Below the pieces are notes generated by a model. The model saw nothing but the letters and a program-made list of their open reading frames with translations. It was not told the DNA's origin and ran no database searches. Shown in pieces: positions 21,621 through 34,260 of a stretch of 64,000 nucleotides of DNA (its first letter is position 1; the number at the start of each line of letters is the position of its first letter). The DNA lies in NCBI GenBank assembly GCA_034509755.1, contig CM067548.1, positions 9,755,188 to 9,819,187 on the forward strand. Direction: 5' to 3'. This DNA is from Anisodus tanguticus (taxonomy: Eukaryota; Streptophyta; Magnoliopsida; Solanales; Solanaceae). The position numbers were made by a program, and so were the translations under genes.

Positions 21621-22160
21621 AGACTGGTTCGATGTTAGTGAAACAAAGAAATTAAGGCTTGATTTGGTACAACAAGTAGCAAAGAAAGTGAAATTGATTC
21701 AGGAATGATTGTTGATGGCTCAGAGTCGATAAAAGTCCTATTCAGATAACTGGCGTCGAGACTTAGAGTTCATTGTGGCAGATTGGGTGTTTCGGAAGCT
21801 GTTGCCTATGAAGGGTGTGATGAGGTTCGGTAAGAAAGACAAGCTTAGCCCTATACATCGGACCGTATTAGATCATGCATAGAATCGACAAGTGGCTTAT
21901 AAGATTGAGTTGCCCAAAAGTTAGAAGTCGTTCATCCAGTATTCCACGTATCTATGCTTCGTAAGTGCTTGGGTGATCCCTCCCGCATTACCCCCATTAA
22001 GGATGTTTAGGGCACGAAAGATCTATCATACAAGGAAATCCCTGTTGTTATCCTAGATCGGCAGAGGTAGCTTCGATTAAAGCACATTCGAGAATAATAA
22101 CATTGAAGAAATGACATGGGAGGCCGAAGAGGATATGAAGTCTATATACATTTTTTTAAT
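21621..22160 (+). pseudogene. E2 integrase C-terminus and chromodomain-like end
   Basis: The GPY/F-like part (MKGVMRFGKKDKLSPI near 21805-21860, then YKIELPK) is followed by LSYKEIPVVILD and by NNIEEMTWEAEEDMKSIY at about 22096-22150, the chromodomain-like signature. Stops and one frame change separate them. Confidence 0.7.
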
Positions 22161-22526
22161 ACATCATGTTTAAATCGACATTCATTTGATACGATTTCCT
22201 TATTCCTATTCTATCTATCGAGCTTAATCTATAAATCTTGACTTAGATGATATCGTTGAGAAAGATATGGCAGGTGCAGCTGAAATGTTAGCAAAAAAAA
22301 GTTAAGGTGAGTTATGGCTAACACTTTTTATTCTTTGCGTATATAGACGGTCGTGTGGAGACGATATGATGTTATTATATTATGTTATAGCCCTATGAGG
22401 CATTGGATATGTGTTTGGGCTGCTTGATAGGTTTTTATAGTCCTGTTTACAGAGGAAACTCTAGAAAAAATATTTAGAAATCTTGAGAGTTAGAATATTT
22501 CTCAATGTTCACGGATGAATGTTCTT
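22161..22526 (+). other. E2 3' untranslated region
   Basis: No coding signal. It ends with the hairpin-like TTCACGGATGAATG motif just before the polypurine tract. The same layout precedes the LTRs at 40206, 43642 and 44460. Confidence 0.6.
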
Positions 22527-22537
22527 AAGGGGGGAAG
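22527..22537 (+). other. E2 polypurine tract
   Basis: AAGGGGGGAAG lies directly before the type-B LTR and is an uninterrupted purine run. Confidence 0.8.
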
Positions 22538-23401
22538 TCTTACACCCAGTATCTTCGCGCTTGTATGCGTCGTAAGTAAAGTCACGTAAAGATCGGTGAG
22601 GCTAAAATCCTATTTTTTTGGATGGAAACAAGTTTAAACAAGTGTTATGTATGTTTCATAGGAATTTGTGGTTTAACGGATCAAAGAAATTATTTTCATT
22701 GAAACTGGGCGAAAGACACAAAAAATGTTGGACCTGATTTTTGTCCAAATTGTCAAGGCTATATCTCCTATTATATTAGGAATTATAGAGTGAATAACCT
22801 ATCTAAAGTCAATTTTATAGAGTCTATATTTCAATGCAACAGACAGTTTGTCAATTTGAGAAGTACGGTGGAAAATACGGTCTGTGCAAAACTATACCGT
22901 CCATACAATTTGGCCATTTTTGTAGGCTGTCAGAAATTTCCAGCTTATATTTATATCCTTTGCTCAATTTGGGGACCTCATATATCATTAATACAAACCC
23001 TATAAACTCCCTAATTCTCTCTCAAAGGTTCTCCATCAGCTTGAAGTTAAATCCCATGTTAAATCACACAAGTTCGACGTAAGAATCCCATGACTATCGC
23101 TAACTTTCTTTCTCTCTCATAGTGGAAACTTCGGAGTTATGTTGGTTGCTGAAGTAAGCTAAGAATCATAGTGTTATTGGTATAATTAAGGTATGCTTCA
23201 GCTTCTTTGGCTTATTTTTAGAATTGTGCAAGTGTTGAGTTGAAATTTGTTGGAAGATTCTTGAAGAAGTTAGTGACTATGAGTCTTGAAGCTAAGCTAT
23301 GTTGTGTGGGTTGTTTCTATATGATTTAAGCTAATAAATGAAGATATAAGGACATGGATAACATTGTGGGGATAGGTATGAGTTCTAATGAAGGTTTTTG
23401 T
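22538..23401 (+). repeat. Type-B LTR copy 1, part 1
   Basis: It opens TCTTACACCC (mutated TG) and continues CAGTATCTTCGCGC, matching the LTR at 40206 rather than the 5' LTR of E2. U3 palindrome-related motifs are at 22864-22910 and a TATA-like run at 22944-22957. It is interrupted by E5 at 23402 and continues at 27762 and 34266. Confidence 0.88.
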
Positions 23402-24267
23402 TGATAACAATACGGATACGGAACACTTTAGAATTAGAAGTTAAAAAGAGGGAAGGATTGATTCCTGGGAGGGAAGAACACAAGTTCAAGTATTTGATAC
23501 TTGTAATCTTTTTAAATAGTGAAAGAAGCAGTGAATCAATTATGAAGAAGAAGAATAGGAGGGAGGGAACTCAAACAAGAAATCTTTCCATTGAAGAATC
23601 TGAGTTATGGTTCAAAGTAGAACAAAAAGGGCATAACCCAAAAGAGAACCTCAAAGGTCTCCACAAGCCACGAGGCTAATAATGTTATTATTCATCAAAC
23701 ATAGTTTCAATGAAAATGAATACACCCCTTTATGTTATTATTCATCAACCATAGTTTTAATGAAAATGAATACACCCTTTATATTGGAGCCTAGAAGGGG
23801 GTTTTCAACACTTTGTCAAACTAAAATAAATAAAGTTCAAATTCCTAGGTGCAATTTCTGAGTTGCATAGAAAACTAAAAACTGAAATTTTCATAGGTGC
23901 ATAGAAGATTAAAAATACTTAGACCAATTCAACTCAACATAGATTAAAACAACTCTTAAATGCAGATTCTAGAAACTATTTTGGGATATATTTGGGCTGC
24001 TGTTTCTCCTTTTTAGGGCATATTTGAGCCTCATTCTATCTCATCCTGGTCTTTAATTTAGGCCTTCAAATAGGTGTAAGACTTGAGAAAAATATCTTTA
24101 TTGGGCTGAAGCTCTTCTTTTATCATAAGACAATTTTAATTGCTAATTGCGGCCCATTGAGTGTGTCTTGAAGTTTCTTTATTTTAGATCTTGTCATGGG
24201 TCATCTTGGAACTTCCAAAGCTTCAGCCATGTCCTTTAGTGATGATGAGCTTGCATGGATGCTATCA
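23402..24267 (-). repeat. E5 3' LTR
   Basis: Plus-strand ends are TGATAACAATACGG and GGATGCTATCA. It carries a 50-bp tandem duplication (23682-23731 and 23732-23781) that the right LTR lacks. Confidence 0.88.
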
Positions 24268-26945
24268 TTCTCCCCCTATTAAAGGAGATTCATTCTCGAA
24301 TCTTGACATTGACCTGCAACCAACATGATAGTCACCAATAAGTAGAAAGGCACAACAAACACTTGGTAAAAATAATACAAGGTAGTGACCATGCAACCAT
24401 TTAATCCACTTAGTTCTTTTATGCACGAACACTCCCTTTAAATATCCAAGAATAGCATCATCTAATAGAAAAATGTGATTACCAACACAACCACTATAAG
24501 AACAATTTGTAAGCTCTTTAAACAATAGAGGGTCATTACTTAGATTAAAATCATGTGAATACCAAGAAAACATACCATATTTGTGCTTTCTAAACAACTT
24601 AACCTCAACATTGGATGTACCATAGTCAAGATATGGAATGTAATTTCCTTTGGATTAACCTCCAAAAATGATCTACAAACACAAGAAAAAGATATTGTGT
24701 AGTTAGCAACATGTGAGCAATTATTCTTTTCCATACTTGAGCCACTACATTTTGAATATAGCTCAACTTCCTCAATATCTATGGCATCAAAAGCTTCATG
24801 TGTCTCATTGTCTTTATTGAGAACTTCATCATCTATTCCTCCTTATTTGGCATCCCAAAGTGGTATAAATGTACTGAAAACTCATCTTTAGTATCAACCC
24901 ACAATGGGTTATCACACACTTTAAAACCATGACCAATGAGATTGTCTTTTTCAAGTGAGGTGTCATCCTTTACACAAAGTTCATCCTCAATATTCTGCAT
25001 GAAAGGAGATGTATGACTAAAACAAGAATTAGTTAGGGGATCGTCATATGAACAAAATTCATCATCTCTCAATTTTTCTTTGATATGTTCACTCAACTTG
25101 TTGTAAATTGTTCACATGAGAAGAATAGTGAACAAGATCATTTTATCTCCAAATCTGAGTTACATCTCCACTTAAAGATTTGACCTTCTCAAATTGTGGT
25201 ATAAGTTCAGCTTCATTTGCATCTACAAATAGATCATCAACAAGGTCATACCATATGAGATAATCAAGCTCAACTTAGTGTTCATCTTGATGTTGCTTCC
25301 ACAGATAGATTCTCCTTTCAATTGTTGTTCCAACTCTTCAATAGGCTCTTCTTCCATAACCTGCACATTTGGAACATAAACACTAGAAAAAGAGCAAGTT
25401 AATTTGTTAGAGCTTGAAGAAGAATCTTTCACACTTATGCACTCTATCTTTTATTTTTCCTCATCTCTCAAATTCACTTGTTCACTCTGTATTTTAGCTT
25501 TTGAACTCATTTCACTCAATTTTATTCGCTCATTTCTACTTCTTGACAACTTACTCTTTTCAATCACCACTTCCTCTCCTTTTTCCTCTCTAGAGTTGTC
25601 ACGCTGCTCACCCTTGCTTCTCTCTTTCTTTTGTCTCTTTTACTCACATTTATTTTGATTTAAAATGGATCGAACTAATAAAGAAACACCCCATTGCTTT
25701 CCTTGAAAGAATATGCTATCTGACGTATCATAAGAACCCACATACTTGACAAGAATTTCTCTTCTATCCTTTGGAGGACTTCTAACATCAACTCTGATTT
25801 TCGGTTTTCTACAAGAACTTGATGTGTCCCTTTGGCCCTTATTTTTATATGCCTTGCGCTTCAACTCCCCCTCGTTAGATGAAGGATAGTTTGAAGATAT
25901 TCTTGAAGAATTATGTTGTTTATTCTTTCCTTCATCCCACTCATCATTTGCTTTCTTCATCACTTCATAGAGTTTTCCTAACTCATTGTAAAAGACATCT
26001 TTATCTCTTCCTTTAAAAATATTTTATCTTCTTTGTTTCTTTTGGTATTCATGAATGTATCCATAAATTCCAAAGACCTACAAATTACATAATTACAAAC
26101 AAAAGATTGTTAGAAGCAAAAGGACCTCACCAAAAGAATCACACCCTTATGTTTATCTCTCAAGAAGTGTCTCTCAACACTCATGCATCACACATGTAAG
26201 ATTTTATCCTCAAAGAATATCACCACTCTTGCCTTTTACCACTCAATGGTTCTCCTCGAAGTTCTTCAATAAACAGTAACTCAAACACTTCAAAGTAAGT
26301 TCCAAAGCTTGGTTCAATAATGGAATTTATGTCAAACAAAGAAAAGTACAAGAAAAACTATAACAGACAAGAAACAAGGAAATACACAACGAAAATAAAG
26401 AGAGAAAATGAAACAAATTAGAACAATGTAAAGAGATAGACATAAAATCACTAGAATACAGTAAGTATGAACAAATACATAAAGTCTCTAGCAAGTGACA
26501 AAGAGAACTAAATATAGTGAATAAACACTTTCAAGAGAAGATCTAGAATATATCAAATGAGCTTTTATCCAAAAGTAATGCAATGACCTTTGCACTTCTC
26601 CAAATGACATTTGAGATTCTTTGTGACCTATTGGGAATTTTGATGAACAATACTTGAATACAACTTCAAATCCCAATGTGTTTCACAAAATAACAACTAG
26701 AGAGAACATCTCAACACCTTCGAATCACAAAATCACAAGATTGAGTACAAACATATCAAGAATAAGTGAATAATACCAAAAAGGTAATGTTCACACACTA
26801 TTCATTGAGTAGATTTTAATTTTTTTTGGTTAGTGTTCACGCTACAGTAACTTTTATTCAGATTTCTGTTCAAAAATTACTAGAGTTCAAATCAATAGAT
26901 CGGGTGGTATAAGAATACCCAACCATCCAAAGCTCTGAAATCACT
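24268..26945 (-). pseudogene. E5 internal region, unknown gag-like protein remnants
   Basis: Minus-strand open stretches lie at 25640-25963, 25223-25432, 24833-25096 and 24265-24597. The first is Lys/Ser-rich and hydrophilic with a VDVRSPPKDRREILVKYVG block. The third has Cys/His/Asp-rich text without a known motif. The last ends RFENESPLIGGENDS beside the polypurine tract, resembling the end of pol in CRM- or Reina-type elements. I recognise no enzyme. A long leader without ORFs fills 25964-26945. It could encode a structural protein of a non-autonomous element; this is inference. Confidence 0.55.
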
Positions 26946-27756
26946 TAATAACAACACGGATAGCAGAAGACATTATAATTAAATGTTTGAAAGAGGGGGG
27001 GATTGATTCTTGGGAGAGAATAACACAAGTTTAAAGATTTAATACATGAAACCTTGTTTAAATAGTAAAAGAAAGAGTTGAATCAATTAAGAAAAAGAAG
27101 AATAGTAGGAAGGGAACTCAAATAAGAAATCTTACCATTGAAGAATCCGAGCTAAGGTTCAAAGAAACACAAAAAGGGCATAAACCAAAAGAGAACCTGA
27201 AATATCTCCACAAGCCATAAGGCTAATAATATTAATATTCTTCAAACTTAGTTTCAATGAAAAAAGAAAACACCTCTTTATATTGGAGCCAAGAAGGGGG
27301 CTTCCAACACTTTGTGAAACTAAAATAAATAAAGTACAATTTCCTAGGTGCATAGAAGACTAAAAACCTGAAATTTCATAGGTGCATAGAAGACTAAAAA
27401 CACTTAGACAAATGCAAGTCAACATAGATTAAAACAACTCTTAAATGTAGATTCTAGATACTATTTTGGTGCATATTTGGGATGCTGTATTTTTATCCCT
27501 TTTGGGGTGGATTTGGGCCTTATTCCATCTCATCTTGTACTTTAATTTGGGCCTACAAATAGGTGTAAGACTTGAGAAAAATATCTTGATTGGGCTGGAG
27601 CTCTTCTTCCATCACAAGACACTTTTATTTGCTAATTGCGGCCCATTGAGCCTGTCTTGATGTTTCCTTGTTTTAGATCTTATCATGGGTCTTCTTGGAA
27701 CATCCAAAGCTTCATCCATGTCCTTTAGTGATGTTGAGCTTCCATGGATGCTATTA
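26946..27756 (-). repeat. E5 5' LTR
   Basis: Plus-strand ends are TAATAACAACACGG (mutated TG) and GGATGCTATTA (mutated CA). It matches the left LTR over its length, including the GCATAGAAGACTAAAA repeat block near 27350-27400. Confidence 0.86.
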
Positions 27757-27857
27757 GTTGTTCTAAATATATGTTGAGTTTGAACTATAAATGGTCCTAT
27801 GAAGTTACATATATAAGTTGTTTAATGAATTGTCTAAATGAAATTTCCTATAGGTTA
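27757..27857 (+). repeat. Type-B LTR copy 1, part 2
   Basis: The short segment between E5 and E6 matches 41060-41148 of the second type-B LTR (TATGTTGAGTTTGAACTATAAATGG region). It contains the right E5 duplication and the left E6 duplication GGTTA (27853-27857). Confidence 0.85.
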
Positions 27858-29970
27858 TGTCACACCCCAACCTTGGGGGGTGGTTAGAACCCGACACCTA
27901 GATGGCTCGAGCGAACCACCTGCATATCATCGCACAAAGATACACCCGTCTAAGATGACAAGGCCTCAGAATTATAAATGTAATGTACGAAACATGAAAC
28001 CATGCGAGTAGAAGATCCAATCCTAACAAACATATATACATATCAAGGCCGACGAGGCCTTTATCGAACAACTGTACAACATATAACCTGTCTATAAAGC
28101 CACTAAGAGTTTGTCAATACCAAACATAAGTTGGGACAGAGCCCTCGATATACCAAAAATATTAAAAGAGGTATATACATGACCTGACTCGGCAATACTC
28201 TACCAGGAAGTGGAGCTCACCCATAAAGGCTGATATCCGCACATGATCTAAGGGAGCGGATCATTTCCTCGCCTACCTAAACCTACGTGGCATGAACACA
28301 GTGTTCCCAGATAAAAGGACATTAGTACGAATAATGTACTTAATATGTAAGGAGGCAATAAAAAATAATAGTACATAATCATAAGAGAAAAAAGAGGTTC
28401 GAGTAAACTTGAGTCCCTAAAATACTATTGAAGCTACAACATATACCAAGATCTTACTTATCTTATATCCTTATCTATACCTTTACATCAACACCCTAGA
28501 TCTACCTACTCGACTGCCCGACTACCCAACTAATTAGTGGTAAACAAAACGTCTGCCCAGCCAGTGGCATCCAACGATAAGTAACTGCCCAACTGGTGGT
28601 AATTTTATGACTTCCCATCTAGTGATAGCCCGGTGGTGGATACATATCTGCCCAAACATGGTCAATATAATAGCGTACCCGACCCTAAGTATGGACTCGA
28701 TCGTACCCGGCCCATATACGAGACTCGAGCTTATCATGGCCAACTGTAGTGGTGATGCTCTTCTGCCCAAATGGCCATAGCTTGGTGGTATGCCATACTA
28801 TCATATTCATTCCCTTCTAGGTATTTCCTACGTACATACATTTATGAAAATCCATGCTAATATTTTGTATCTATAACTCATCGCTATACTTGGGATCGTT
28901 ACATTTGTTACCTTCTTAGTTAGAATTTAGGGACTATCATTATGATGACATCATAAAAATTCTCTTTCACCCTTTTTACAAGAACGAACAAGGTAACCCA
29001 CACCATATCTAGCCTTCAAGAAGTTTACACCAGACTATCAAGGACCATAGAATCCTTTAAAGAGTAAAGAACAACATATTTCATAGCGGACGTTTCATAG
29101 TACGTCGACACTTCAACAATCATGCCAAGAAAAGAAGAAATGAGCCTTAACATACCTTGCCAATGAAGCTAGTTACGTTTAGTGGAGCCTCGCACGTACT
29201 GTGGATGATTATCTACATTAAATGAGGGATTGTATCAATATCAAGTTTACATCTAATAAGAGGTTTCACATACGCGATTAGTCGAACAACTTGCATACAC
29301 GAAGTTCTAGAGCTATTCTACCATGGATTCTTACTCAACTTAACACCACCATTTTCTAAAACTCCCTTTCTTAACATCACAACCTCGCCAACATGATTTA
29401 ACACTTCTATTTACTCTTATGTTCAATCACAACCCCAAACAATAAGATACCACAATTTCATACAACAAGAGTTAATCCTTTAAACCCATGTTTAAATACA
29501 CCCATAACTCATAAGTTTTCTTCACTAATCAACAAATCCAAACTAAGAGGATCTAAAGAACATATATAGGGGATGAAACCTTAAATAGAAATTGACTGAC
29601 TTTGGGGCTTAAATAGGCCAACTCACGGCCTCTCATATGCGGCCCCATATGTGGTGCATATCCCTATATACAGCCACATATGCCACCGCATATGGTGGCA
29701 GTGAGGTTTGGAAATAATGCCTTAGGTTCATAGCCAAATCCATGAGGCAGAATGGCATCCGCGATACGAAACGCTTAGTGTATCATCGAAACATCGTCAA
29801 TCTTCTTCGAATTGTAATTCTTTTATGTCAATTGACTTCCAATGTTCCGTATACCTTTGTAATACTCATATAAGCCATACATGACCCTCAGGAATGGTTT
29901 TATGTTTCCGCAAATCATGTCGGCTAACTACACTCTCATTCGTAGCCGGATGACTTTAAACTCTAATTCC
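27858..29970 (-). repeat. E6 3' LTR
   Basis: It opens TGTCACACCCCAACCTTGG on the plus strand. Around 29633-29699 a cluster of CATATG-centred inverted repeats (for example CCACCGCATATGGTGG) lies in what is U3. The inner boundary is decayed and placed to within about 20 bases by comparison with the right LTR. Confidence 0.82.
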
Positions 29971-30420
29971 TTTCAAAAAATTTAACAAAACCTCCTCTGT
30001 ACATAGGACTATCTCAACCTACCGCGCCACCTGAGAATGCATCTATTTCCTCAGAGAATATATAACACACCCCGTAATATGATGTTTGCCTTGAATAACC
30101 ACACCATTATCTATAGAATCATAGAACATATCATAACCTCTCACCCCAAAATCCCTTGGCCCATATCAAACCGTCCTGGAACATTTCTATCTTAACTCTC
30201 AAACCTCTGATTATCACAACTCAACTACAGGTGAGGTTATATTTTAAGGCCCATTTTAGAACTTAAGGGTCACACTCTACATATACATCGCTAGCATACA
30301 TTAAAGTAGAATCTAAAGCGATCAATACCTACTCTATATAAAGAAAGAATGGAATATCATTAGAATACCTTAGACAACATCAAGTGTTTCCTGATCTGGT
30401 CGTCTTATCAAGGCATAATT
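29971..30420 (-). other. E6 3' untranslated remnant
   Basis: No ORF is seen. Near 29950-30000 the minus strand resembles the sequence before the polypurine tract in the other copies (compare 22450-22500). It connects directly to gag, so pol is missing. Confidence 0.5.
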
Positions 30421-31733
30421 ATGATGTTAGCCATTGCTAGGGCCAGATGCCCCACCACTACCTCGGCCTCTACCAGCTACTATTTGAGGCCCATGCTCTA
30501 GGGGATAAAGAAGCCACCACTGATCTAGTTAGCTGAGCCATACTACTTTTGTTCCACATCAGACAATTTTGCATAAAGTGACTGGGATCCCCAAAAGTGT
30601 AACAAACATTATAGTACTGATAACATCAGCCGGAATGGACCCTACCACACTGATCACATGGTGGAGAAGGTGGTCTCATATGCACTGATCATTTGCACGG
30701 CTGAAGGCCTAAAGTGCGGGAACTTTGACCCGATCTTGAATAAACAAGCCTATCATACTACGACCCTTGGGCCTGAGAAGGAGTACTAACTGTAGGACCG
30801 ACTGAAGGCATAGGGTTATTCCAATCATGCTTCATTTGGTTGGCCTATCTATCCCTCTTATTTTGACTTTCATCGCCTGCCTCCTGTTATTTCTGCTTTC
30901 GATATTCTAGATCCGAGCGTATGCCTAGATATAGGAGATATCCATACCCACATTTAAGGAGGCCATCATACATTCATTAACCAGATATGGTACCAAACCA
31001 TTCACAAATCGGTGCACCCGGTCACTCAATTCGGTCATGACCATAGTGGCGTACCTAGCCAACAAATTAAACTGAAGGCTATACTCCAATACACTCATAT
31101 CACCTTGCTGTAAAATTAGAAACCTATCTTTCTTGGCCCTTCAAAGTTCTACCAGTAGGTAATGTTGCAGAAAGGCTTCAGAAAATTTCTTTCATACTGC
31201 TGCTAGTACATTTGATCCCCTCGACTGTACCCACTCCTCATACCATACAAACGTGATATCCCTTAATAAATATATAAAGCCAGTTCCATAGCCTCTGTGT
31301 TTATAGCATGAATCACTTATCACATACAGTACATCTAGTCCAAGAAGTTTTGCGGATCTTCATTAGGGTCAGACCTCGTAAATATAAAAGTATCTAAATT
31401 AATAAAGTCCAGAACCCTCGCATTGACTGCCCTATTATAAGATCCAACAATCTCACCTTGGAATTGGGCCTGAGTGGCCTCTAAGCAAGTCAACAATCGT
31501 ACTACGCTACGCATATCCATGTCTTCATCATAAGTCATAAACGGAGGGGCTGGAGGCAATGGTTCCCCCATCTACTCTTCCATGACTGGCGTGTTCAACG
31601 GATCATGTGTGGGTATCACACCTATGCTCTGGGCAACACTCTAGCTCTCACTAATAGATAGCACTCCGCTCGCACCCTAATCAGCTACTACCATTCCCTT
31701 TTGGCTAGCTAAAGCTCTACGATTCACAGACAT
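30421..31733 (-). pseudogene. E6 gag remnant
   Basis: The minus-strand ATG is at 31733 (MSVNRRALASQKG). The open stretch 31571-31335 has MRSVVRLLTCLEATQAQF and ARVLDFINLDTFIFTRSDPNEDPQNFLD, the N-terminal gag region also seen in E2. The knuckle near 30560-30600 reads CYTFGDPSHFMQNC, with the second Cys replaced by Phe. Numerous stops are present. Neither protease nor RT follows. Confidence 0.78.
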
Positions 31734-31930
31734 CGATGTATCCAAAACAAGGCAAAGAGTTAAGAATCCAATCCCTTACACTTCAATTCTATCGCACAAT
31801 CTATAGTAAGAAAGAAAGGTAACCATCCTAAATGTCGAGTAGCCTCCTATTTATAAATATTATGCCCAACATATCCATAAACAAAACTCTACTAGACACA
31901 ACTTTGTAGACTCCCTAGGACACGTCCTAC

Positions 31931-31944
31931 TCTGATACAAATTT
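31931..31944 (-). other. E6 primer-binding site, decayed
   Basis: The minus strand reads TTGTATCAGAG where the canonical site is TGGTATCAGAG, next to the LTR at 31945. Confidence 0.7.
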
Positions 31945-34260
31945 TGTCACACCCTAACCTTCGAGGTAAGTGGGTGGCTGGCACTCAGCTCTTGGATGGC
32001 CCGATCTAACCACCTTTATATCATCACACATAGATACAATTGTCTAGGCTGACAAGGCATCCAAATAATGACTGTAACGTACATAACATGGAACCCTGCA
32101 AGAAGAAGATCCAAACCTAACAAACATATATACATACCAAGGCTGACGAGGCCTTATCAAACAATTGTACAAGATAAAACCTGTATACAAAGCCTCTAGG
32201 AGTTTGTAAGTACAAACAAAAGTTGGGACAGGGCCCCCGACATACCTGAAATATCAAAAGAGGTATATATATGACCCGAATCGGCAATAATCTAGAAGGA
32301 AATGGAGCTCAACAACAAATGTTGATATCCGCACATGATTTATGAGAACAGGTCCTATCCTCGCCTACCTGAACCTGCGCAACATGAACACAGTGTCTCC
32401 AAACAAAGGGACATAAGTATAAATAATGTATTGAATATGTAAGGCGACAATAAAACATAATAGTGCATAATCATAAGAGAAAAGAGAGGTTCGAGTCAAC
32501 TTGAGTCTCTGAAATACTACTGAAGCTACAACATATGCCAAGATCTCGCTTATAGTATATCCTTATATATACCTTTACATCAACACCCTAGATTTACTTG
32601 CTCGACTACCTGACTAATTAGTGTTAAACAACATGTCTGCCTAGCCAGTGGTATCCAATGATACGTAATTGCCCAACTGGTGGTAACTGTATGACTGCCC
32701 ATCTGGCCATAGCCCGGTGATGGATATATATTTGCCCAAACTTGGTCAATATCATAGCATATCCGGCACTAAGGAGGTACTCGGTCATACCCGACCCATA
32801 TACGGGACTCGCTGTTATCATGGACAACTGTAATGGTGATGCTTATCTTCCACACCGACCATATCAAGGTGGTATACCATACTATCATTTTCATTCCCTT
32901 ATAGGTGTTTCCTACATACAAACATACATGAAAATCCATGCTAATCTTCTATATCTATAACCCATCGCAATACTTGGGATTATTACATTTGTTACCTTTT
33001 TACTTAGCATTCGGGGACTATCATTATGATGATAACATACCCATCCTCTTTCACCCTTTTTACAATAACTAACAAGGAAACCCACACCATTTATAGCCTT
33101 CAAGAAGTTAAGCCAAGAGTATAATGGACCATAGGATCCTTTCTAGAGTAAAGAACAACATATTTCATTGCGGACGTTTCATTGTAAGTTGACACTTCAA
33201 CAATCATACAAATAAAAGAACGAATGAGCCTTAATACCTTACCGATGAAGCTAGTTACATTCCGTGGAGCCTCAAGCATACTGTGGATGAGTATCTACAT
33301 TAAATGAGGGATTATATCAATATCAAGCTTACATCTAATAAGAGGTTTCACTTAGGCAATTCGTTGAACAACTTGCATACATGAAGTTCTAGAGTTATTC
33401 TAACATGGATTCCTACTCAACTTAACACCATCTTCCAAAACTCCCTTCCTTAACTTCACAACCTCACCAACATGATTTAACACTTCAATTTAGTTTTAAG
33501 TTCAATCACAACTCCAAACAACAAGTTACCACAACTTCATACAACAAAAGTTAATCCTTTAAAGACATGTTTACAATACTTCCATAACTCATAAATTTTC
33601 TTCACAAATCAATCAATCCAAAATACGAGGAGGTAAATGACATATAGAGGGGATGTAACCTTACCTTAACCAACAAAGGTATCCCTCACATAAGCTTCAC
33701 TTCAATCTCCAAGAAGTTCACAACTTTGCCGAGCCAACTTATGAGGATCTCAAGGTGTTCTTGATTCTTGGAAGGTGAAATTCACCTTAGATACATGGAG
33801 GGACGTTCTTCAATAGTGGAGAGAGCTTTGGAGGATGTTTGAGAGAGTTTTGGAAGCTCAAGGCTCGAAAATGATAGAGGAATAGAAATTGGCCGACTTT
33901 GGGGATTGAATAGGCCAACCCACTGCCTCACATAGCGGCCCCATTTGTGGAAAATATACCCATATGTGTCCACATATTCCACCGCATATGGTGGTAGTGT
34001 GGTGGGCAAATGATTTCATAGGTACGAAACCAAATCTGCGATGCAGAATGGCATCCAATATTTGAAACGCTTAGCGTATCATTAAAACTTCATCAATCTT
34101 TGTCGAGTTGTACTTCCTTTAATCCAATTGACTTACAATCTTCCATATCTTCGTAATTCTCATATAAGTCATACATTCCCCTTGAGAAGGGTCTCGGGTT
34201 GTCGGGGCTCAAGTCGGCTAACTACTCTCGCATTCGCATGGGAAACATCAGGGTATAACT
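31945..34260 (-). repeat. E6 5' LTR
   Basis: Plus-strand ends are TGTCACACCCTAACC and GGGTATAACT (mutated GGGTGTAACA). A second copy of the CATATG-centred inverted-repeat cluster lies at 33934-33993. Length 2316 bp. Confidence 0.86.

Larger units (their letters stand above)
23402..27756 (-). mobile_element. E5: non-autonomous LTR element (LARD-like), minus strand
   Basis: Direct repeats of 866 and 811 bp flank 2.68 kb of internal DNA. On the minus strand the LTR starts TGATAGCATCCATG and a polypurine tract (TAGGGGGAGAATG) sits beside the left LTR. A decayed primer site (TGATTTCAGAGCT) sits beside the right one. Flanks TTTGT (23397-23401) and GTTGT (27757-27761) fit a 5-bp duplication with one change, supported by the undisturbed copy near 41060. 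No protease, RT or integrase is visible. Confidence 0.88.
27858..34260 (-). mobile_element. E6: gag-only Tekay/Del-like element, minus strand, inserted in type-B LTR
   Basis: Two LTRs of about 2.1-2.3 kb flank roughly 2 kb of internal DNA. The minus orientation follows from LTR ends (plus-strand TGTCACACC start) and a primer site beside the right LTR. Flanks GGTTA (27853-27857) and GGATA (34261-34265) fit a duplication with one change; the empty site is seen at 41155-41160 in the other type-B LTR. Internal DNA carries gag but no pol. Confidence 0.88.

Noticed and set aside
25404..25658. 84-codon plus-strand Ser/Leu-rich stretch
   Set aside because: It is opposite the minus-strand E5 text, which fits the orientation set by the primer site and polypurine tract.
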